Positions 1 through 8,212 are shown, numbered from the stretch's first letter. The stretch: 57,424 bases of DNA from Nodosilinea sp. WJT8-NPBG4 (GCA_019359285.1 JAHHHQ010000070.1:1-57424); one strand, 5' to 3'. Program-made: numbers and translations. The notes: generated by a model not told the origin, from the letters alone.

Positions 1-105
1 ATTGAAAAATTCTGGGCTCGGCTAAAACACCATCTTCGCAAGACGCTCAGCGCTTTCGATACCCTCTGGGACGCTGTCGATGATGCCTTCAAAAAATTGT
101 CCTAA
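1..105 (+). CDS. IS630-family transposase, C-terminal end (partial)
   Basis: The window opens inside a reading frame that runs to TAA at 103-105. The 34 visible residues begin IEKFWARLK and end DDAFKKLS. This is the usual end of IS630/Tc1-mariner-type DDE transposases, where the final catalytic acidic residue lies just upstream of the conserved 'IE..W..LK' segment. The start and the rest of the element lie outside the window. The element probably ends near base 120, because the opposite-strand AraC-type reading frame stops matching its family there. I infer the insertion from the joined sequences; I could not identify terminal repeats or a target duplication. Confidence 0.75.
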   Translation: MEKFWARLKHHLRKTLSAFDTLWDAVDDAFKKLS

Positions 106-619
106 CTATCCCGTCCACTGCAATAGCATCTAACAGATTTGCATCCAACAGACTCACGTCGATCGCTTTGACGCTAACCCCCCGTTGGGCTGAGGGATAA
201 CCGGCCTCAACCATGGCTGAGCCAACTAGGGTAGGGTCAAGATCGAGCCGAAGTCCCAGATACGGTTTTTCCTGGGTTGCTTCTAAAATGCGGCTGGCAA
301 TTGGCAGTTCAACCGTCCCCAGCAAATAGTGCATGGGGTCGTACTGATAGCGATCGCTGCCCAGCAAGACCTCTTTGCTGCCCTGGGCAATCACACAAAA
401 GGCTGGGATGGAGACACTATGTAGACATTCCGACGGGAAAGAGACGCGGTAGAAGTGCAGTCCTTTGAGCGGCTCAATTGTCCCATCCTGACGGATCGCT
501 TGGGCAATTCGCTCTGTTAGTTCCTCTCGGTTAGCTTGCGCTCGGTCTGCCTCACGCTTTGCCTGAGAGTCATTCACTAAGGCTTTACCAGACGTTTCAC
601 TCGTTCTTGCAGCGTTCAT
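89..619 (-). pseudogene. AraC-type regulator truncated by an insertion sequence
   Basis: The first about 167 residues match the N-terminal effector domain of AraC_N-type regulators (YqhC-like), with recognisable stretches such as FCVIAQGSKEVLLG and YLLGTVELP and the ending VSLLDANLLDAI. The family is normally about 300 residues, with two helix-turn-helix motifs at the C-terminus. Here the frame runs into IS630-type sequence at about base 119 and stops nine codons later, so the whole DNA-binding domain is missing. The start ATG at 617-619 has a weak AGG upstream. The gene is divergent from the hydrolase/dehydrogenase genes that such regulators usually control. The product cannot bind DNA as an AraC protein does. 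A remnant of the 3' half may lie beyond the element, to the left of the window. Confidence 0.8.
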
Positions 620-641
620 TTCTCATACCTGTTCAAATAGA

Positions 642-667
642 TTTATAGACATATCTAGGTCTATAAA
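642..667. promoter_or_regulatory. Perfect inverted repeat, candidate operator
   Basis: The arms TTTATAGAC (642-650) and GTCTATAAA (659-667) are perfect 9-base complements separated by eight bases. The repeat lies just upstream of the truncated AraC-type gene, in the divergent spacer shared with the hydrolase operon. A dimeric repressor could bind it, or it could be an autoregulatory site. Arms are seen directly; function is inferred. Confidence 0.4.
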
Positions 668-740
668 GGGTTTGGCAGCTAAGCCTGTATCAGAATCTAA
701 CGTGACTTGAACTGAAGCGGGTGCAAGTTTGCAGGATTGT

Positions 741-766
741 ACAACCATCCTAGACAATCATCCTAT
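741..766. promoter_or_regulatory. Tandem 13-base direct repeat, candidate AraC-type operator
   Basis: ACAACCATCCTAG (741-753) is followed at once by ACAATCATCCTAT (754-766), with 11 of 13 bases identical. AraC-family proteins typically bind direct repeats, and this one sits between the AraC-type gene and the hydrolase it would be expected to control. Just beyond, TTGCCTT (770-776) and AAGGCAA (799-805) form a second inverted pair. The rest of the 620-973 spacer shows no gene. The assignment to the truncated regulator is inference. Confidence 0.4.
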
Positions 767-973
767 TGCTTGCCTTTTAGGCTTCCTAGAATGAGCTTAA
801 GGCAATGAAAAACGATTCTGGCTTCTTATAAGCGTCTGGACTTTTCTTCAAGAGAATTCAGGTTTGTTGAATTAAGCGCTTGTCGTGCGATCGCACAACA
901 AGCATCCTCAAATCCCCAGCGGGTGTCGCTGTGGGAAAGCTTTGCACGACCAGCACAAATTATGGAGAACCCG

Positions 974-1699
974 ATGAAACACCGCGTTCTAATTCCAACC
1001 CTTTTGATGAGTGCAATCGGCGCAACAACAGCATTTGCGATCGAACAAACCCACGCCTCGCGTAACATCGCCCAAGCGTCCGTACAGCAGTCTGCTGTAG
1101 TCGAAGGGGCGGACAACTTCCACAAGAGCGATCAGGTGACGATGCAGAGAGTTACGTTCAAAAACCAATACGACATGCAGGTTGTCGGGAATCTCTTCAT
1201 TCCCAAAGACTTAGAGCAGAACATCCAGAATCCGGCAATTATTGTCGGGCACCCGATGGGCGCCGTCAAAGAACAAAGCTCGAATCTGTATGCCCAAAAA
1301 CTGGCTGAGCAGGGATTCATCACCTTAGCCATCGACCTGTCGTTCTGGGGCGAAAGCGAGGGGAGTCCGCGAAACCAGCGCGAGTTCTTCGACTTTTACC
1401 GGACTCCTCGGGGTGAGTTCACACCGGAAGGCTCGTCTCCGGAGCGGACGACGAAGCCGACGATGACCAGCGTCGTGCGGTTTATGAACTATTACCCGCT
1501 GGAAAGGATCGAGGAGATCGATCGTCCGTTGCTCTTTATCGCCTGTACCGATGCCCACTCCCGGGAGTTCAGCGAGGACGCCTACAACCGTGCTGTCGAG
1601 CCGAAGGAGATCGTCTGGGTGCACGTCGATTTGTACGACCGGGTGAACCTGATCCCCTTTGACAAGCTCACATCCTTTTTCACCCAGCATCTGCAATAG
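974..1699 (+). CDS. Alpha/beta hydrolase with signal peptide, nucleophile region missing
   Basis: The protein starts at ATG 974, with GGAGA just upstream. It has an export signal (MKHRVLIPTLLMSAIGATTAFA), so it should act outside the cytoplasm. The N-terminal half (HPMGAVKEQSSNLYAQKLAEQG, then AIDLSFWGESEG in shorter form) and the C-terminal half (FYRTPRGEFTPEG, AHSREFSEDAY, DLYDRVNLIPFDKL) match a family of alpha/beta hydrolases usually about 340 residues long. As I recall the family, about 100 residues lie between GESEGSPRN and FYRTPRG and carry the nucleophile elbow. Here only a few residues join them. A shorter gap removes residues just before the likely catalytic His. The frame is kept, so a 241-residue product could be made, but hydrolase activity is unlikely. 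It heads a run with two SDR genes and an alcohol dehydrogenase. Confidence 0.7.
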   Translation: MKHRVLIPTLLMSAIGATTAFAIEQTHASRNIAQASVQQSAVVEGADNFHKSDQVTMQRVTFKNQYDMQVVGNLFIPKDLEQNIQNPAIIVGHPMGAVKEQSSNLYAQKLAEQGFITLAIDLSFWGESEGSPRNQREFFDFYRTPRGEFTPEGSSPERTTKPTMTSVVRFMNYYPLERIEEIDRPLLFIACTDAHSREFSEDAYNRAVEPKEIVWVHVDLYDRVNLIPFDKLTSFFTQHLQ

Positions 1700-1729
1700 G
1701 GTTAACCCAAAAACAAGGTAAAAAATCCC

Positions 1730-2497
1730 ATGAATAACCAGAACTTTACAGGCAAGGTAGCCTTTGTCACCGGAGCCGCGAGCGGCATTGGTCGAGCTAC
1801 AGCGCTGGCGTTCGCACGCGAAGGCGCTCATGTGGCGATCGCTGACATTTCAGAACCGGGCAATCAAGAAACAGCTCGCATGATCGAAGACCTCGGTGGA
1901 CGGGCAATCGCCATCAAGTGCGATGTGACACGGTCTGAGGATGTCAAGGCAGCTCTGGACAAGACCGTTGAGGCTTTCGGGCAGCTGGACTTCGCCTTCA
2001 ACAACGCGGGCATCGAACCTAGGAAGGCAGCTCCGACTGCGGAGTATGACGAGGAGGAGTGGAACCGGATCATCGACATCAACCTCCGTGGCGTTTTCCT
2101 GTGCATGAAGCAGGAGATCCCGCTGATCCTCAAGCAGGGAAGCGGTGCGATCGTCAACACGTCCTCGGGTGCGGGAATCATCGGCATCAAAGGCAGCCCC
2201 GCGTACACCGCCGCAAAACATGGCGTGCTCGGGCTGACCAAGGCCGCGACCCTCGACTATGCCGCGCAAAACATCCGCATCAACGCCGTCTGTCCCGGCT
2301 ACATCGACACCCCAATGATGGGTCGCTTCACTGGCGACACAGACGAAGGGCGCGCGAAGGTGATCGCAGAGGAGCCGGTCGGACGGATGGGTACGCCCGA
2401 GGAGATCGCGGCGGCCGTCCTTTGGCTGTGCTCGGATGCGGCTGCTTTCATGATCGGGCATGCCATGGTGATCGATGGCGGTCAAACGGTGCAGTGA
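1730..2497 (+). CDS. SDR-family oxidoreductase (glucose 1-dehydrogenase-like)
   Basis: A 255-residue classical short-chain dehydrogenase. The Rossmann motif TGAASGIG is near residue 15 and NNAG near 91. The catalytic Ser lies in NTSSGAG, and the YxxxK pair in YTAAK near 160. The C-terminal GHAMVIDGGQTVQ is typical of the FabG/glucose-dehydrogenase-like group. It would oxidise an alcohol or reduce a carbonyl with NAD(P). The true substrate cannot be read from the sequence. It lies 30 bases downstream of the hydrolase and 47 bases upstream of the next SDR gene, on the same strand, so it is probably cotranscribed with them. Its codon use is GC-rich with few HIP1 sites, which fits acquisition. 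Confidence 0.88.
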   Translation: MNNQNFTGKVAFVTGAASGIGRATALAFAREGAHVAIADISEPGNQETARMIEDLGGRAIAIKCDVTRSEDVKAALDKTVEAFGQLDFAFNNAGIEPRKAAPTAEYDEEEWNRIIDINLRGVFLCMKQEIPLILKQGSGAIVNTSSGAGIIGIKGSPAYTAAKHGVLGLTKAATLDYAAQNIRINAVCPGYIDTPMMGRFTGDTDEGRAKVIAEEPVGRMGTPEEIAAAVLWLCSDAAAFMIGHAMVIDGGQTVQ

Positions 2498-2544
2498 TAG
2501 TCGTTGCCAAGACGATCGAACCCTGAACATAAAGGAGATGGACT

Positions 2545-3381
2545 ATGAACAAAGTTTGGTTCATTACAGGCGCTGGTAGCGGTATCGGCACCGGAATTGC
2601 GAAGGCGGCATTACAATCCGGTGATCGTGTCGTCGCGACCGGAAGAAACCTCGACAAAGTGCGCAATGCCCTGCGCGATGTGGCCAGCGAGCAGCTTGCG
2701 TTTGTCCAGTTGGACGTTGCCGACGAGATACAGGCGAAAACTGCCGTCGATGAGGCGGTAAAACAGTTCGATCGCATCGACGTTTTGGTTAACAACGCGG
2801 GCTACAGCCTGCTGGGTAATTTTGAAGAGATGACCACCGCCGACATCGAACGCCAAATGTCTACCAACTTCTACGGCGTGGCGCACGTGATGCGAGCCGT
2901 GCTGCCGGTCATGCGTCAGCAGCGATCGGGCCACATTATCAATATCAGCTCGACGGCGGGCGTAATCGGATTCGAGCACTGCGCTGCCTACGCCGCATCA
3001 AAATTTGCGGTTGAGGGTCTTTCGCTGTCAATCGCCCCCGAGGTGGAGCGCTTTGGCATCAAGATCACCCTCGTCGAACCGGGGTTTTTTCGCACAGAAC
3101 TGCTAGACGCGCGGAACGCTAAATGGCCTAGCAAAACCATTGAAGACTACGCCATCGGAGGGAGCGTTCAAGAGACATGGGCCGCTTACAATGGCACCCA
3201 ACAGGGCGACCCGGCGAAGTTGGGTGATGCTCTGGTCAAGATTGCCGAAATGGAGAACCCGCCGAAGCAGTTTTACGCGGGCAGCGACGCCATCGCGATG
3301 ATTAGGCCGGCTCTGGAGGCCCGTCTGCAAGAAATCAACGACCACGAGGTGCTTTCTAAGTCTACGGATGGAAATTTCTAG
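2545..3381 (+). CDS. SDR-family oxidoreductase
   Basis: A 278-residue classical SDR. TGAGSGIG is near residue 8, followed by a TGR-type segment after the second strand that suggests NADP preference. NNAG is near 87, the catalytic Ser lies in NISSTAG, and the YxxxK pair in YAASK near 152. The tail is longer than in FabG-type enzymes and resembles the group often annotated only as 'SDR family oxidoreductase'. AAGGAGAT lies just before the ATG. The gene sits between another SDR and a zinc alcohol dehydrogenase, so it is probably part of a carbonyl-processing operon. The substrate is unknown. Confidence 0.87.
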   Translation: MNKVWFITGAGSGIGTGIAKAALQSGDRVVATGRNLDKVRNALRDVASEQLAFVQLDVADEIQAKTAVDEAVKQFDRIDVLVNNAGYSLLGNFEEMTTADIERQMSTNFYGVAHVMRAVLPVMRQQRSGHIINISSTAGVIGFEHCAAYAASKFAVEGLSLSIAPEVERFGIKITLVEPGFFRTELLDARNAKWPSKTIEDYAIGGSVQETWAAYNGTQQGDPAKLGDALVKIAEMENPPKQFYAGSDAIAMIRPALEARLQEINDHEVLSKSTDGNF

Positions 3382-3406
3382 CACACCCATTTAGGAGCAT
3401 TAGTTC

Positions 3407-4453
3407 ATGTACAAAACCAAAGCTTATTCCGCCGCCAGTGCAACCTCACCGCTTGCTTCTGACACGATCGCGCGACGCGACCCAACCGAACACGACGTAC
3501 AAATTGAGATCCTCTTTTGCGGCGTCTGCCATTCTGACCTCCACATGGTGCGCGGTGAGTGGGGTGGCACGGTCTACCCGATCGTTCCCGGACATGAAAT
3601 TGTTGGGCGTGTTACCAAGGTCGGTTCGGCAGTGACGAAGTTTAAGTCTGATGATCTAGTGGGAGTCGGCTGCATGGTCGATTCAGACGGCACTTGCCGG
3701 CATTGCAAGGATGGACTTGAGCAGTTCTGCCCCAACTTAACCCTCACCTACAACTCCCCCGACAAGCACATGGAAGGGGTCACCTATGGCGGCTACTCGG
3801 ATAGCATCGTCGTTGATGAACGCTTTGTTCTGCGGATTCCAAACAATCTCGATCTCGCGGGAGTTGCGCCGCTTCTATGCGCCGGAATTACAACATACTC
3901 ACCTCTGCGTCATTGGGGCGTCACCGAGGGCAAGAAAGTGGGTGTAGTCGGTCTTGGTGGACTGGGACACATGGGGGTGAAAATTGCTCATGCACTCGGT
4001 GCCCACGTCGTCGTCTTCACCACCTCACCTGGCAAGACGGAAGATGCGCTCCGCCTTGGTGCCGACGAAGTAGTCGTCTCCCGCAATGCTGACGAAATGC
4101 AAAAGCATACGGGTAGCTTCGATTTCATCCTCGACACCGTCTCTGCTGATCACGACATTAATGCCTATCTCAACCTGCTCGCTCGAGACGGAAATATCAC
4201 CCTAGTCGGCGCACCCCCAAAGCCTCTCGAAGTTGCGGCATTTAGCCTGATTATGGGTCGCCGCAGTTTTTCCGGCTCGAACATTGGCGGTATTGCCGAA
4301 ACCCAGGAAATGCTCGACTTCTGCGGTGAACATAACATTACTGCAGATGTTGAAGTTATCCCCATTCAGAAGGTCAATGAAGCTTACGAAAGGCTCCTTA
4401 AATCTGATGTGAAGTACCGCTTCTCGATCGATATGGCATCCCTAAAGGACTGA
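3407..4453 (+). CDS. Zinc-dependent alcohol dehydrogenase, cinnamyl-alcohol/YahK type
   Basis: A 348-residue medium-chain dehydrogenase. The catalytic zinc region is visible as CGVCHSD (near residue 38) and PGHE, and the NADP-binding Rossmann turn as GLGGLGHMGVK (near 181). Related YahK/cinnamyl-alcohol dehydrogenases reduce aldehydes with NADPH. In the structural zinc lobe the usual four-Cys pattern reads SDGTCRHC then C. The position of the first Cys holds Asp, so the structural zinc may be bound differently or not at all. It is the last gene of the run that starts at 974. It ends 12 bases before the stop of the convergent DUF3592 pseudogene. Confidence 0.88.
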   Translation: MYKTKAYSAASATSPLASDTIARRDPTEHDVQIEILFCGVCHSDLHMVRGEWGGTVYPIVPGHEIVGRVTKVGSAVTKFKSDDLVGVGCMVDSDGTCRHCKDGLEQFCPNLTLTYNSPDKHMEGVTYGGYSDSIVVDERFVLRIPNNLDLAGVAPLLCAGITTYSPLRHWGVTEGKKVGVVGLGGLGHMGVKIAHALGAHVVVFTTSPGKTEDALRLGADEVVVSRNADEMQKHTGSFDFILDTVSADHDINAYLNLLARDGNITLVGAPPKPLEVAAFSLIMGRRSFSGSNIGGIAETQEMLDFCGEHNITADVEVIPIQKVNEAYERLLKSDVKYRFSIDMASLKD

Positions 4454-4465
4454 TAACAAAGCCGG

Positions 4466-4990
4466 TTAATCTCTGTTAGATTTCCGTAGTTCATCCCCAA
4501 CTAGCTTAGCCCCCACCCAAAAACCTGCTGCCATACTGCCTAAGAATAAAGACATGGTATTAACGGCAGCCAGCGGATTGAAGGGGGGCTTGCGGTCGGC
4601 AATTAAAGTGCGCGAGGGATGCTCTGGGTCATACCAGACGGTGACGCTTTGACCGCGCCAAAAGGCAGGGTTTAGCCTATTTCTTCGGCGGCGATCGCCC
4701 GAGGGAGTTGTTTCTACTCAGGCACTGCTCACGTCATGAGTTTGCCCAGTGCGATCGCTAAAGCGAATCACTGGGCAAGACCTGATGCTTCTAGAACTGC
4801 TGGAGGTTGCGGCTTGCTCCGAATTGTCTACCTGCACCACTTTGGCTGAGGCTGAAAGCCAATTTTTGTAAGCTAAGTTGTCTATAGATGTTGAGAGGGA
4901 AATGACAGCCACAAAGACCGTCAATATAGTCATAATTCCACCGACAACACGGAAGGCAACCAGGCTAAGAATCAGCAGCAACTTATGCAC
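4466..4990 (-). pseudogene. DUF3592-type membrane protein, broken by an in-frame stop
   Basis: Reading from GTG at 4988-4990, residues 1-90 comprise a hydrophobic N-terminal segment and a domain ending HDVSSA, then TGA at 4718-4720. The same frame continues without a shift for 84 further codons to TAA at 4466-4468. It carries RGQSVTVWYDPEHP, the hallmark ending of DUF3592 proteins, and a second hydrophobic segment (MSLFLGSMAAGFWVG). The stop is therefore a single internal nonsense codon in an otherwise intact gene of about 174 residues. The function of DUF3592 proteins is not known to me. A sequencing error or readthrough would restore the full protein. Confidence 0.72.
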
Positions 4991-5193
4991 GATTTTTTAA
5001 CGTGAACTAACGAACAGGTTCAATATTTTTGCCCTGCAATTAGATAGCCCTAACCAAATATCAGCTGAAGTCTAAGTTAGGACAGCTTGAAATACCAGGA
5101 TTCAAGCTTGCCAAGCTTTTTTCCTTTTTGCTCTTCTATCTTCGTTCTTTTTGTATATCCTGGCAGCGGTTCTCATCCCTAAGCCCATCTCTT

Positions 5194-6177
5194 CTAAGCT
5201 TTAGGAGAGCCTAGTGGCCCTAGCAGCAGAAATGGCCAGGGCAGCTCTAAATCAGGCACTAGCCCGGCGTAGGGCCGTAGCCCCGGTACTGCGTAAGGCA
5301 GCACAAACCGCAGCGACCTGAGCGATGCCGGTCGGTTGCCCTCGGCATCAACCGCGCCATATTCTCTGGCTAGTTCAGCAACAATCTGCACCTGCCCGGT
5401 GCGGCGCAGCAGGTGGCGATCGGCCGCCAACCCCGCAATCACCCGTCCAGTGAGCAGTGGTGTTTCCCAGTTGTAGTTGTCGGGTGGTGAGCCATCTTCC
5501 CCAGCGCCGGTAGGCGGGCTATTCCCTAACCCCATCTCAGCGGCAAACTGGGTCATTAGCTCGGTGCCGACAATGCCTGGCCAAATCGAGAGCGAGGTCA
5601 CCTGGTGAGGTTTGAGTTCTACCGCCATGTCTGCGGCCAGGCGATCGCAGGCCGCCTTGCCCACGCCATAAGGCACCCCAAAAATATAGGACAACCCACC
5701 CCACGACGACAGAGTGCAAATCAGCCCCCGCCGCTGCGGCACCATCAGGCGAGCAGCATAGACGCTGGCCAAGTAATGACTCCGCAGCCCTACGGCATTG
5801 CACGCATCCCAAAACTCGGCGGGTTCAGCCTCCCAAAAAGGCTTGCCGTAGGCCCCCTTAATCGCTGACACCCCGGCGTAGGCGTTGTTCACCAGCAGAT
5901 CGAGCCGGCCATTTTGGTCGGTTTGAATGCGATCGAATAGGGCCTTGACCTGCTCATCGTCGCTGTGGTCTACCTGTACCGGAATCGCCGTTCCCCCTGC
6001 CTGGTTCACCGCCGCCGCAGTTTCTTCCAGCGACCCCATCGAGTTTGCTGAGGCATTAAGGGTGCGCCCGGTAATATAAACCACCGCCCCAGCTTCCCCC
6101 AGACCAGTAGCAATGCCTTTCCCCAGCCCCCTAGTGGCCCCAGTCACCACCGCAATCTGTCCGTCCAGCCGTGCCAT
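5194..6177 (-). CDS. SDR-family oxidoreductase, DHRS1-like
   Basis: A 327-residue short-chain dehydrogenase. TGATRGLG is near residue 13, NNAY in place of NNAG near 97, and a catalytic Ser in TLSSWGG. The active-site Tyr/Lys pair lies in YGVGKAACDRLAADMA. This last stretch and the long C-terminal extension are typical of the DHRS1 (dehydrogenase/reductase SDR family member 1) group. The substrate in bacteria is unknown. It stands alone on the minus strand, divergent from the small conserved gene at 6449. It does not belong to the SDR operon at 1730-4453 and has ordinary local base composition with HIP1 sites. Confidence 0.85.
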   Translation of the reverse strand: MARLDGQIAVVTGATRGLGKGIATGLGEAGAVVYITGRTLNASANSMGSLEETAAAVNQAGGTAIPVQVDHSDDEQVKALFDRIQTDQNGRLDLLVNNAYAGVSAIKGAYGKPFWEAEPAEFWDACNAVGLRSHYLASVYAARLMVPQRRGLICTLSSWGGLSYIFGVPYGVGKAACDRLAADMAVELKPHQVTSLSIWPGIVGTELMTQFAAEMGLGNSPPTGAGEDGSPPDNYNWETPLLTGRVIAGLAADRHLLRRTGQVQIVAELAREYGAVDAEGNRPASLRSLRFVLPYAVPGLRPYAGLVPDLELPWPFLLLGPLGSPKA

Positions 6178-6448
6178 AGATATCTCCTAATTAAACCGGC
6201 GAGCAGCTCTCAAGCAAGCAATAGCCCACTGGCGCTGAGCCCCATACCAACCGTAGCTGTGAGTTAGCGATCGGTACCAACAGCTTTGTTCTAACAGCTC
6301 CAACGCCGTTGGGTAAGCCTCCTAAAGAATCTCAGCTGCGCAACAGTTACTTATTTAGACAGAAGCCTTGGCCTGTTTAATTAGATAACCTGAGGCCATA
6401 AACGGCGTCGGCTTAAAATGTCGGCCCGACCTACCCAATCGTGAACCT

Positions 6449-6679
6449 ATGTTTGTTAAAGACACCCAAGATCAGACGCTCATTAAAGTACTCGATGTCA
6501 CTGATTTAATTAATCCGCAGAGCAACCAGATCCAGGGGCGTCAGCAGGCCGGTGAAGAAGAGCAGCCACCTCAGGCATACGAAAAATCACGCCTTCAGTT
6601 TCCTTCGGGCGAGGCCCTACCCGAGTGTTGGACTAACCCAGACTACAAACTGCAACAGAGCCCAACTCCCCAGGAATAG
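6449..6679 (+). CDS. Small conserved cyanobacterial protein
   Basis: A 76-residue acidic, soluble protein. The pattern 'VLDVTDLINP', 'GRQQAGEEEQ' and 'FPSGEALPECW' matches a small family I know from many cyanobacteria, sometimes mislabelled as an acetyltransferase. There is no signal peptide, membrane segment or recognisable catalytic motif. Its role is unknown. A DoxX-like gene follows on the same strand after about 110 bases. Confidence 0.65.
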   Translation: MFVKDTQDQTLIKVLDVTDLINPQSNQIQGRQQAGEEEQPPQAYEKSRLQFPSGEALPECWTNPDYKLQQSPTPQE

Positions 6680-6787
6680 TCAGTCGGCTGCGCATAATGG
6701 AGGGCAGGTACTTCTCGATCGCACCCTCCCCTGCCCTCCACACTGGTGGTTTTTAACTTGTCTCGTAGCAACTTCACTCCCTGACCT

Positions 6788-7195
6788 ATGCACCGTATTG
6801 AGCACAGCAAAGCTACCCTCCGGGGCATTTTAGCCGTTTGTATGGTCGTGGCAGGGGTTTTGCATTTCGTTCAGCCAGAGCCGTTCATTCGGATTGTGCC
6901 AGGCTTTTTGCCTGCCCCCGCCGCCCTGGTCTACATCAGCGGTGTGATTGAAATCATGCTGGGCATTGGCCTGTTAGTGCCCGCCCTGCGCCAAGCTTCG
7001 GCATGGGGGCTGGTGGCATTGTTTATTGCGGTGTTTCCGGCCAACCTCAATATGGCCATCAATCACATTCAAATTGAGGGCATTCCTAATACCTGGTGGT
7101 TTCAGGCGATTCGATTGCCGTTTCAGTTCGTGCTGATCGCCTGGGCCTATTGGTATACACGCCCAGAGTTACCGCAAACCTCCCAGAGTAGTTAA
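6788..7195 (+). CDS. DoxX-family membrane protein
   Basis: A 135-residue protein with four hydrophobic segments. The arrangement matches DoxX-like proteins: a first helix ending HFVQPEPF, then GFLPAPAALVYISGVIEI in two parts, and a last helix ending in AWAYWYTRP. Members of this family sit in the cytoplasmic membrane. Some are linked to quinone or thiol redox chemistry, but the role of this subgroup is not established. It may be cotranscribed with the small gene at 6449. Confidence 0.8.
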   Translation: MHRIEHSKATLRGILAVCMVVAGVLHFVQPEPFIRIVPGFLPAPAALVYISGVIEIMLGIGLLVPALRQASAWGLVALFIAVFPANLNMAINHIQIEGIPNTWWFQAIRLPFQFVLIAWAYWYTRPELPQTSQSS

Positions 7196-7650
7196 GCCTT
7201 TTGGTTGCCTACTGCCATCGCTTGTAGCGTTAAGATCGATGGCGTTGGAACATTTTCTTAATGCAAATTGTTGGGCTATTCCACAACGCTCCTGCCAAAG
7301 ATATGCCAACTAATAGTGTTGAGGCTTTGTACTTGCCCTTCAGTCGCCCAATTTTTAGCCCTGGAAACGAGCTGTTATGGGAAAAATCCATCTCGGGGGC
7401 GATAAGGTCGCCCCTATCGTGCTGCTAATATTAAGCAATCAATCTAGGTAATGCGCTGTTTAAACAAATCCAGAGCTGTACTGTTTGGATTGTGGTGGCG
7501 TATGAAATAATGAGAGTAATACCGGTTGGCGGCGATCGCGCCTTAGATGAGACTTTCACTACCTAAACCTGCCCTAGACGCAGTGCCAAACATTTGTGAG
7601 GCAGTAGCGACGGTATCTTTAAATATACGAATTTATGTTTGGGATTCAGC
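7196..7650. other. Intergenic spacer with one hairpin
   Basis: No convincing gene in about 450 bases. A 7-base perfect stem, GGGGCGA (7396-7402) and TCGCCCC (7408-7414) with a five-base loop, could fold in RNA, but no T-tract follows. The last part should hold the promoter of the membrane protein at 7651. I saw no clear -35/-10 pair. Confidence 0.4.
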
Positions 7651-8142
7651 ATGCAAACTCGTCGAAGGCAACCTTCTAATGATTGGACTAAAGGGTCAAA
7701 GGGCATAGCCAGTTTTTTTGTGCTCTTTTTAGCCGTTGGCTTTTTGCTGTACCAGCTTTCTTCTAGCGTGCTGTTTGCTATGGGTTACTCCTCTGGCGCT
7801 GGAGCTCGAAGTCTTGCTGCCGCACTATTTCCGTTAACGGTCTTGATTTATCTGGGGTTTATTGCGCGAATTCAAATCCCTACTCGGGAGAGCCGCGCTC
7901 CTATTATTAACAGCTTTATCGTCTTCCTGTTGTGGACGATGCTGGTGCTCGGTGTTGACATTACTAATGAAACCGCTTATTTTCCAATCGAAGAACTGCT
8001 CTACTCCCTGACTTTGGCCGCCATGCTCTGGCGCTACAAATATCGAGGCCAATTCAAAGCGTTGGTGGCCTGTTGCTATGGCGTTTTGGCTGGGACGATG
8101 GCAGCGGTGATTGTGTTTGGTATCAACCCTGCGGCTATGTAG
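7651..8142 (+). CDS. Hypothetical membrane protein, five hydrophobic segments
   Basis: ATG 7651 is preferred over an in-frame TTG at 7639, giving 163 residues. The N-terminus is basic (MQTRRRQPSNDWTKGSKG). About five hydrophobic segments follow and fill the remainder, with the short polar loop QIPTRESRAPI in the middle. I do not recognise the family. It is followed by a strong terminator-like hairpin shared with the convergent fra genes and shows no operon partner. Confidence 0.6.
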   Translation: MQTRRRQPSNDWTKGSKGIASFFVLFLAVGFLLYQLSSSVLFAMGYSSGAGARSLAAALFPLTVLIYLGFIARIQIPTRESRAPIINSFIVFLLWTMLVLGVDITNETAYFPIEELLYSLTLAAMLWRYKYRGQFKALVACCYGVLAGTMAAVIVFGINPAAM

Positions 8143-8212
8143 GGTTTTGGAGGACGTTTGAGACACGATTTTCTGTAGCTTTAGTCTCCTGCTGCTCCCC
8201 TCCGCTTCCCTT

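Noticed and set aside
5100..5135. AAGCTT-type short hairpin with T-run
   Set aside because: It has only a five-base stem, and no gene on the plus strand ends nearby.
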